Shown: positions 58,502 to 64,000 of the stretch, in pieces
Numbering within the stretch: the stretch's first letter is position 1
Layout: each line of letters starts with the position of its first letter
Assembly: GCF_000193495.2 (NCBI RefSeq)
Contig: NZ_AP023410.1
Span: 3,495,501-3,559,500 of the forward strand
From: Acetobacter aceti NBRC 14818
Lineage (GTDB): Bacteria > Pseudomonadota > Alphaproteobacteria > Acetobacterales > Acetobacteraceae
Reading direction: 5' to 3'
DNA length: 64,000 nt
Notes under the pieces: generated by a model
Told to the model about the DNA's origin: nothing
The model's input: only the letters and a program-made list of their open reading frames with translations
Databases searched by the model: none
Translations under genes and position numbers: made by a program

Positions 58502-59222
58502 TGAAGAGAGTTGTTGGAACAGAATGTTAAATGTACCGAATTAAATGAATACGCTGAAGACAGATCGGGTTTGCCGCTATTTTTTATCAATTTAAGAAAA
58601 CTTCTATATTCTTCAGGTGTAATTCAAAAGAGATTCTTTTCCTTAAGCTGTGGACACGACGTAGCTGACAGACGAAAATGACCGATCATTTTCGGAGTTC
58701 TAACGCCTGGACCTGACCAATTGGTCAGGATAGATAGTTATTCTCAATAGCATGGTTTACGTGCTGCTGACAGATTGCCTATGGAATTCTGTCTATGTGA
58801 GGTTCCGTAGGTGTCAGAACCGGATGTTGGCGATGCCTCTTTATTCCGGTACTGATGGATGCTCCCTTGGATCTACCTGTTGCGACATGATTACGCTGAT
58901 TTTTGACTGATAAGGAGTATAGTAATAATAGGATAAGAGACACCTGATTTTTCGAGGTTATTATTCCCATAATTCCATTGTGCTCAAATCGCGCAGGGGA
59001 GATCCCCTATGTTTTATTGTTTTTATAAAGAGAACAAATATATCAAGTCTCTGTTCAACTCTTGACCTTGTAGCTGTGAAATTATGGCTGCCCTCTTTTG
59101 TGATAGCCTCGATAGTGTTGAAAATAACCCTCTTAACAGTCACCAACTGCTCTATGTAGTCACCACAATTGATCGATTAAACGCTATTTTAAATAGGATG
59201 GTGAATGCATATAATACTTATT
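58502..59222. other. AT-rich non-coding region beside the IS remnant
   Basis: About 720 bp with no convincing gene; short open frames look random. It holds a perfect 18-bp palindrome (58712-58729). It may be decayed mobile or flagellar DNA. Confidence 0.4.
58712..58729. repeat. Perfect 18-bp palindrome
   Basis: cctgaccaattggtcagg is completely self-complementary. No gene start lies near; it could be an orphan operator or part of a decayed element. Confidence 0.5.
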
Positions 59223-59618
59223 TTAAGCTGTCGAAAGCTTGAAATTATTTATTTCAGAAGGTGGATTATGAGTATTGTTGTTTTGTCTTAACCCATCCAA
59301 CATATCTTGATTTATATCAATTAGAGGATTTAGTGGAATATCATGCAGCATGGCACGAATACTGTACCGTGTTGACCAAATTGCTAAATTAAGAAGGTCT
59401 TTTCTCATTGTGTCTGGAATACCGTTGTCTTCAACACTGGTTTCCAAAATAATTGAAGACCATAATTTTTGATTCATACTAAGAGCATGGATGCGTTCTT
59501 TTTGATTTTGTGCGTTTTTCAAAAGAAGAATAGTTTGGCCAAAAGCCATGACTTCAATTTGTCTCGAAGTCATTTGTATTGCTGAATTTTGATTGTAGCG
59601 CTTAATGCCGTAGCTCAT
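59223..59618 (-). CDS. flaF: Flagellin synthesis regulator FlaF
   Basis: A 131-residue FlaF. The family N-terminal pattern is present in diverged form (YGIKRYNQNSAIQMTSRQIEVMAFGQTILLL), followed by helical segments (KLWSSIILETSVEDNGIPDTMRKDLLNLAIWSTRYS). In Caulobacter FlaF promotes and FlbT represses flagellin translation. ATG 59618 has an aaagg ribosome site and overlaps the TPR-glycosyltransferase gene by 17 bp. It is AT-rich relative to the rest of the window. Confidence 0.85.
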   Translation of the reverse strand: MSYGIKRYNQNSAIQMTSRQIEVMAFGQTILLLKNAQNQKERIHALSMNQKLWSSIILETSVEDNGIPDTMRKDLLNLAIWSTRYSIRAMLHDIPLNPLIDINQDMLDGLRQNNNTHNPPSEINNFKLSTA

Positions 59619-61329
59619 GAGACATACCTTTAGATAAGGAGTTCTGCTGCCAAGTGTTAACAAAATCAGGAAGAGAGACTGCTACGAGTTCTATTGCATG
59701 TTGAAGACTGCCAGGCTGAGAACGAAAGATTCTCATGGTAGGATACCACGCGGTGTCTTCCCGATCTTCTAACCATCGCCAGCAGCAATCGCTTCTTGTG
59801 ATCATCCAGACAGGTTTGCCAAGGGCCCCTGCCAAATGAGCAACGGAAGTATCAACGCTGATTATTAAATCAAGATTAAAAATCAAGGCTGCCGTATCTT
59901 CCATATCGGCAACATTGTTCATGGGATCAAAAATCTCTTTTCCATGCCATTCAAGGAGTTCTTTTTGAGGGTTTCCCAATTGTAGATTTATGAAATCGAT
60001 ATTTTCTATATTGATAATTTTTGAAAACATATTGAGAGAGGCGGATCGGTTTCTATAATTCAGGCCATGTCTGGGGCGGTTCTCTCCCGACCATACCAGA
60101 CCTACACGAATTTTCGTTTTTTCTTTGAGTATTAAAGAGAATTTATCAATATCGTTCTGTGATGGAGTGAGGTAGGGAGTAAAAGAAGGTATCTCATAAC
60201 CAATCTGAGGAGCCAGAGCCAATGGCAGAGATAGAAGTGAGCAACTGAAATCATAATCTGTATTCGAAAAATCCTCACCGATAATCTTGATAGTATGAAA
60301 TGATGATTGTGAAATCCTTCTTAGATTTTCAGGAATAGATAGAATGATATTGGCTCCGAGACCTTTTAGGTAGGGGATATAACGTAAAAACTGGAGCATA
60401 TCGCCCAGCCCTTGTTCCCCGTAGATCAAAAGCGTTTTTCCTTTTATAGGAAAATCACCTTTCCAAGGGTTTTTGGCGTCTTCTTGCTTAAACTCTGCTG
60501 GTGCGAATTCAGCTAATTTCCAGCCTTCTTCGTATTGACCGTCTTTTAGGAGCGCATGACTCAAATTATATTGTACGGTACGAACATCTGGTCTGAGACG
60601 CAGATATTCCCGAAAAGCAGACTGCGCTTCTCGGGAACGATTCAGGGCGATTAATGCAATGCCGTATTCATTAAGCATGGATAGTGCAATATCTGGAAAT
60701 TGTAATTGTGTTGCTTCGATAATATCTGCGCAAGCCTGAAAAGCGCCGATGCGGATTAAAGCCTGCGAGAGAGATGGAGCATATACAATTCCCTGACGCG
60801 ATGACTTGAATAGCTGGAAGTAAACTTCACAGCCTTCCGATATAAGACCTGCTTCAAGGAGTTGTTGGGCGAGTATCCCCGTAAGTATCTCACTGTTATG
60901 ATAGTTTTGTGCACGCCATTTAATGGCAGCGATAATTATTTTTGGAGATTTTGCAGCGACCATGACGGTTGCTATTTTTAAGCAAATATCCTCATTTGCA
61001 GCATTCTGTATAAATAGGATGAGTAATTCATTGAGAGCGGTATTGATCTCTCTTCCTATTTCAAGCTTGCAGAAGAGTTTCTGTATCTTCCAAGTGATAT
61101 TTGTTGGTTCTAGTTCAACAGCCTGAGAGTAAGCTAAGTAGCCGTCTTCATACTCGGTTATATTTTTATATATATCTCCGAGGAGCGCATAACCATCAGC
61201 CCAGTCAGGATGTTTGCGAAGGTTTATTTTTATTTCTTCTATGGTTTTTGTGTAATTATTGTTTTCAGCTGCTTTCTTTAGCTTGTTTCCAATTTTTTTT
61301 ATTTCTTTAGCAGTTAAAATATTTGTCAT
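59602..61329 (-). CDS. TPR-glycosyltransferase, probable flagellin glycosylation enzyme (FlmG-like)
   Basis: A 575-residue protein. N-terminal TPR units occupy about residues 15-280 (HPDWADGYALLGDIYKNITEY, LSHALLKDGQYEEGW). A GT-B-like domain follows (about 290-560), with TLLIYGEQGLGDMLQFLRYIP, VGLVWSGENRP and the donor-site segment DLIISVDTSVAHLAGALGKPVW. Caulobacter FlmG has the same TPR plus GT-B layout and glycosylates flagellin. The gene lies between flagellin and flaF, supporting the same role. It is markedly AT-rich, which may mark transfer. Sugar donor unknown. Confidence 0.82.
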   Translation of the reverse strand: MTNILTAKEIKKIGNKLKKAAENNNYTKTIEEIKINLRKHPDWADGYALLGDIYKNITEYEDGYLAYSQAVELEPTNITWKIQKLFCKLEIGREINTALNELLILFIQNAANEDICLKIATVMVAAKSPKIIIAAIKWRAQNYHNSEILTGILAQQLLEAGLISEGCEVYFQLFKSSRQGIVYAPSLSQALIRIGAFQACADIIEATQLQFPDIALSMLNEYGIALIALNRSREAQSAFREYLRLRPDVRTVQYNLSHALLKDGQYEEGWKLAEFAPAEFKQEDAKNPWKGDFPIKGKTLLIYGEQGLGDMLQFLRYIPYLKGLGANIILSIPENLRRISQSSFHTIKIIGEDFSNTDYDFSCSLLSLPLALAPQIGYEIPSFTPYLTPSQNDIDKFSLILKEKTKIRVGLVWSGENRPRHGLNYRNRSASLNMFSKIINIENIDFINLQLGNPQKELLEWHGKEIFDPMNNVADMEDTAALIFNLDLIISVDTSVAHLAGALGKPVWMITRSDCCWRWLEDREDTAWYPTMRIFRSQPGSLQHAIELVAVSLPDFVNTWQQNSLSKGMSHELRH

Positions 61330-61342
61330 AATATGTACCCAT

Positions 61343-61369
61343 ATAAAAATAGGGAGGCAAAAGCCTCCC
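61343..61369 (-). terminator. Terminator between flagellin and the TPR-glycosyltransferase gene
   Basis: A 7-bp GC stem (gggaggc/gcctccc) with an aaaa loop, followed on the minus strand by tatttttat. It should reduce transcription past flagellin. Confidence 0.82.
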
Positions 61370-61380
61370 CATTCCCGATC

Positions 61381-62388
61381 TTAGCGGAAAAGGCTAAGAA
61401 TGTTCTGAGACGAAGATTTCGCAACGCTCAGAGAAGAAATTGCCAACTGCTGCTTCGTCTGCAGAGACGTAAGCTTCGCGCTTTCTGCAGCCATATCAGC
61501 ATCTGTCAGTGCACCCACGCCCGAGGTTAGGGAGTCCGACAGGTTGGAAGAGTAAGAAGACATGCCATCAACAACTTTGGCATTTGTTGCCAGCGTTGAG
61601 GCTGCATCTGTCATTGCAGTGATTGCATTCTGAACGATCAGGATCAGTGCCGGCAGACTTGTGCCCGAAAGAGATGTGGCCGTACCTGTGCCGGATACGA
61701 AAGCATTGATACCGGTACCGGAGCCGCCGACGAAAGATTCGCCTGCAGTCATTTTGCTGGAAAGACCGAGCACATCCGTCAGCGTGGTTGTGTCTGAGCT
61801 GGCAGTGCCGACCAACGTCTTGATGACAGAACCTACACCTGCAGTCCCGTTTGTGACGTTAGTGATGGTGTTGGTTGAACCCTGGAGACTGGTGACATAA
61901 ATCATGCTGCTGGCAGTGACCGGGCCTGATGTGCCGGTGCCGCCGTTGGCATTGTTCGAATCAGACTGGGTTGTCAGCAGGTTAACGCCATTGACGGTTG
62001 CGTTTCGTGCAAACGTATTGATCTGATCGAGGTAGCCATTGATTTCGTCAGATGTCTGCGTCAGGGCTGTCGGGTCACCCTGATTGTCACCAAGACCGGT
62101 GACGGCAGTCTGCAGAAGCTGCAGTGTGCTGAGAATGTTGCTGACAGCCGAAGCCGTGGTGCTCAGCGTGCTCGCAGCAAAAGACAGGCCATCAGACACC
62201 GCGGAAAGACCCGCAATGTTGCCGTTCATCTGCTGTGCAATGGCGTAAGTGGCCGGGCCGTCTTTGGCTGTGGCGACTTTCTGGCCGGTTGAAACCGTGT
62301 TCTCGGTGGCATCCAGCGAAGAGGTCGTTGCATTGAGGCTCTCAAGAGCGACCATTGCTGAATTGTTGGTATTGATCGAAAGTGACAT
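61381..62388 (-). CDS. fliC: Flagellin
   Basis: A 335-residue flagellin. The N-terminal D0/D1 helices carry the family pattern (SINTNNSAMVALESLNATTSSL, TGQKVATAKDGPATYAIAQQM), and the C-terminal D1/D0 ends LTSLQTKQQLAISSLSVAKSS and ILSLFR. The central variable domain is Gly/Ser/Thr-rich, well suited to O-glycosylation by the neighbouring enzyme. Short like other alphaproteobacterial flagellins. The leader contains a hairpin at 62411-62428. Only one flagellin is present here. Confidence 0.96.
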   Translation of the reverse strand: MSLSINTNNSAMVALESLNATTSSLDATENTVSTGQKVATAKDGPATYAIAQQMNGNIAGLSAVSDGLSFAASTLSTTASAVSNILSTLQLLQTAVTGLGDNQGDPTALTQTSDEINGYLDQINTFARNATVNGVNLLTTQSDSNNANGGTGTSGPVTASSMIYVTSLQGSTNTITNVTNGTAGVGSVIKTLVGTASSDTTTLTDVLGLSSKMTAGESFVGGSGTGINAFVSGTGTATSLSGTSLPALILIVQNAITAMTDAASTLATNAKVVDGMSSYSSNLSDSLTSGVGALTDADMAAESAKLTSLQTKQQLAISSLSVAKSSSQNILSLFR

Positions 62389-62410
62389 GTGGATTTTCTC
62401 CGTTTGGTTT

Positions 62411-62428
62411 ACTGCATTTTTTTGCAGT
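62411..62428 (-). promoter_or_regulatory. Hairpin in the flagellin mRNA leader
   Basis: A 6-bp stem (actgca/tgcagt) with a 6-nt A loop on the minus strand, 23-40 nt upstream of the flagellin ATG and just before the ggag ribosome site. FlbT, which in Caulobacter binds a flagellin mRNA leader, is encoded immediately upstream. Confidence 0.5.
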
Positions 62429-62462
62429 GGTTCTATAAAATTATAAAAATCCTAATTTTGAG

Positions 62463-62897
62463 TTAACCTGCTTCTGATTCGTTCGGACCATCCGGTGCGA
62501 CGGTCGCCTGGCCGATCACGGCGTCTTCATGGCGGATGATTCTGCGGGCGATTTTCAGCGCCTGATAAAAATTACCTCCAGAAGCGGCCTTCATGGCTTC
62601 GCTGAGGATCAGTCGCGCCGATACAGACGTGGTTTCCTGCATGAAGGTGGTGATGTGATATGTCGCTTCGGCAAGAGCCGTCATTTTTTCTTCCGGAGTG
62701 CCGACATAGGCTGTCTGCAACGCGTAATAGATGAGGCGTGCCGGGCTCGTGGCTTCTTCCGGAGGCATGATCTGACGTCCGAACAGAAAATTCGCCCGGT
62801 TTGTCAGCCGGATCTGTGCGGCCGTGAGAAAGTGGATGCCTGCACCGTTGAGGATCATCCGGTCGCCGGCTTCAAGTCTGATACCTAACCCTGCCAT
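62463..62897 (-). CDS. flbT: Flagellin translation repressor FlbT
   Basis: A 144-residue FlbT. It has the family pattern LEAGDRMILNGAGI, NRANFLFGRQIMPPEEATSPARLIYYALQTAYVG, and a helical C-terminal half. In Caulobacter it destabilises flagellin mRNA through its 5' leader until hook assembly is complete. ATG 62897 has an aaaaggg ribosome site. It is followed by flagellin, whose leader holds a candidate target hairpin. Confidence 0.93.
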   Translation of the reverse strand: MAGLGIRLEAGDRMILNGAGIHFLTAAQIRLTNRANFLFGRQIMPPEEATSPARLIYYALQTAYVGTPEEKMTALAEATYHITTFMQETTSVSARLILSEAMKAASGGNFYQALKIARRIIRHEDAVIGQATVAPDGPNESEAG

Positions 62898-63031
62898 TTT
62901 AAGCCCTTTTCATTGCGTGTTTCGCGATGAAGGCAGGGTGGCATCGAATTATGTATAAATAGTTATCCAGGAATAAATGTCGTTACCCAATAAGGGTTTG
63001 GTAAAGTTTTACCCAAGACCGCTTCTGGCAA

Positions 63032-63949
63032 TTACTCGATTTTCTGGCTGCGCTCCACCCACTCGCCACAGGCATCTTTCAGCGCGGCGATGAATCGTCC
63101 GACAAGAGGAGCCGGACGTCCTTTCAGCACGGCAATGGCCAAAGTGGCGCTTGGAGCGGGTTCCTCAATGCGATGGAATGTGACGCCGCCTGCGTGAATC
63201 TGAGACAAGGACTGGGGCACGACTGAAACACCCAGTCCAGCAGCGACCAGAGGAACTGTAGCCGCAATCTGTGGAGCCTGCTGACCCATGCGGGGCGTAA
63301 AACCGGCGTGCTGGCAGGCAGACAGAATGGCGTCATGAAAACCCGGCCCCAGTTCTCTGGGGAAAATGATCAGCGGTTCATGTGCGAGCATTTCCAGTCG
63401 GATGGCGCCGCTGCCTTCATAGGCATGGCCACTCGGGAGGGCGGCCACGGTCGGCTCATCAAGCAGCGGATAGACAGCCAGTTCGCGGTCATCCGTGACA
63501 GGAGGGCGCACGATCGCCACATCGACGCGACGGTCATGCAATGCCTCGGACAGGGCAGGGGTGTTGCTTTCCTCGAACGAGACGACAACTTCTGGCCACG
63601 CTTCACGAAAGCGCCGGATGGTCTGGGGGATAATCGGGAGAAGTGAGACCGCGCCAGCCAGCCCAACCCGGAGATGGCCCCGCTCACCGCGGGCGAGACC
63701 TTGTGCAAAGCCGAGAAAATCCTCTTCCATCGCAAGGATGGCTTTTGCCTGTCCGATCAGGGCGGCTCCGATATCGGTCAGTTCAACGCCGCGTGTGAGG
63801 CGATGAAATAAGGTCACACCAAGGGCGCGTTCAAACTGTTTGATCTGCTGACTTAAAGGGGGCTGTTCCATGCCGATGGCCAGTGCCGCCTTGGTGAAGC
63901 TGCCGTGTTCGGCAACGGCCACGAAGTATCGTAGCTGCCTCAACTCCAT
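63032..63949 (-). CDS. LysR-family transcriptional regulator
   Basis: A 305-residue LysR regulator. The wHTH is at residues 1-60 (LRQLRYFVAVAEHGSFTKAAL, MEQPPLSQQIKQFERALG), followed by an effector domain (LRVGLAGAVSLLPIIPQTI, VDVAIVRPPV, AAGLGVSVVPQSL). The branch resembles BenM/CatM-like regulators of aromatic or aliphatic catabolism. Its usual partner would start beyond the window's right edge. Confidence 0.93.
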   Translation of the reverse strand: MELRQLRYFVAVAEHGSFTKAALAIGMEQPPLSQQIKQFERALGVTLFHRLTRGVELTDIGAALIGQAKAILAMEEDFLGFAQGLARGERGHLRVGLAGAVSLLPIIPQTIRRFREAWPEVVVSFEESNTPALSEALHDRRVDVAIVRPPVTDDRELAVYPLLDEPTVAALPSGHAYEGSGAIRLEMLAHEPLIIFPRELGPGFHDAILSACQHAGFTPRMGQQAPQIAATVPLVAAGLGVSVVPQSLSQIHAGGVTFHRIEEPAPSATLAIAVLKGRPAPLVGRFIAALKDACGEWVERSQKIE

Positions 63950-64000
63950 GATGCGTCTCCCTGCCAGTCAGGCGGGATCAGTAGCACAGATCGTTCTTTA

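Noticed and set aside
58779..58970. 63-codon minus-strand frame beside the IS remnant
   Set aside because: No family resemblance and no ribosome site; treated as non-coding.

Overview
The window looks like about 64 kb of chromosome from an acetic acid bacterium (Acetobacteraceae, Alphaproteobacteria). The evidence is a permuted two-piece alphaproteobacterial tmRNA, SspB of the alpha type, FlaF and FlbT, the pdxA-pdxJ pair, a hopanoid side-chain cluster (hpnH, hpnI, hpnJ, hpnK, hpnM with dxs), a class I fumarase, an AcnA aconitase, and the remains of an IS5-family element. The genus cannot be fixed from the sequence alone. Most of the window is dense, moderately GC-rich core genome. AT-rich exceptions lie at about 26.6-27.4 kb and 58.5-61.3 kb.

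Layout. 0-2 kb: the end of a TonB-energising exbD, a second exbD and an exported helical-repeat protein. 2-5.3 kb: M20 peptidase, pdxA, pdxJ. 5.3-10.5 kb: a cobalamin riboswitch and btuB, facing a second TonB-dependent receptor across a shared hairpin. 10.9-18.7 kb: housekeeping genes (rlmJ, gpsA, a lipoprotein, yigZ, rsmD, an RluB-type pseudouridine synthase, a class I amidotransferase, a tiny exported His-rich peptide, tadA, a DegP-like protease). 18.9-23 kb: a CobW GTPase behind a perfect Zur-like palindrome, an MFS exporter, thyX. 23.3-26.6 kb: ssrA next to sspB, fumarase, a VOC protein. 26.6-27.4 kb: an AT-rich islet with an XRE regulator and a small orphan. 27.4-31.1 kb: tyrS, a hydrolase, an orphan cysteine desulfurase. 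31.1-39.2 kb: dxs-hpnM-hpnI-hpnJ-hpnK, with hpnH divergent. 39.3-47.3 kb: a CorC-like protein, ccmAB, acnA and an amino-acid ABC transporter whose binding protein and permease are fused. 47.4-51.3 kb: a LysR regulator converging on a three-gene operon built around a membrane-anchored Hsp100-type AAA+ ATPase. 51.5-57.7 kb: rimP-nusA-ylxR/L7Ae-infB-rbfA, ending in a terminator. 57.7-59.2 kb: a decayed IS5-family element and non-coding DNA. 59.2-62.9 kb: flbT, flagellin, a TPR-glycosyltransferase and flaF. 63-64 kb: a LysR regulator.

Connections. Dxs makes DXP, which feeds both the hopanoid precursors and PdxJ. HpnH, J, I and K fit assembly of a bacteriohopanetetrol cyclitol ether. ExbD energises TonB receptors of the kind encoded at 5.7-10.4 kb. 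The tmRNA tag and its adaptor SspB are neighbours. The flagellar genes form a compact set of structural protein, translational controls (FlbT, FlaF) and a probable glycosylation enzyme.

The best candidate for an undescribed system is the 48.4-51.3 kb operon: an Hsp100 single-ring ATPase carrying two transmembrane helices, flanked by two single-pass proteins of unknown family. It is recognised only by architecture; no function can be assigned from sequence.
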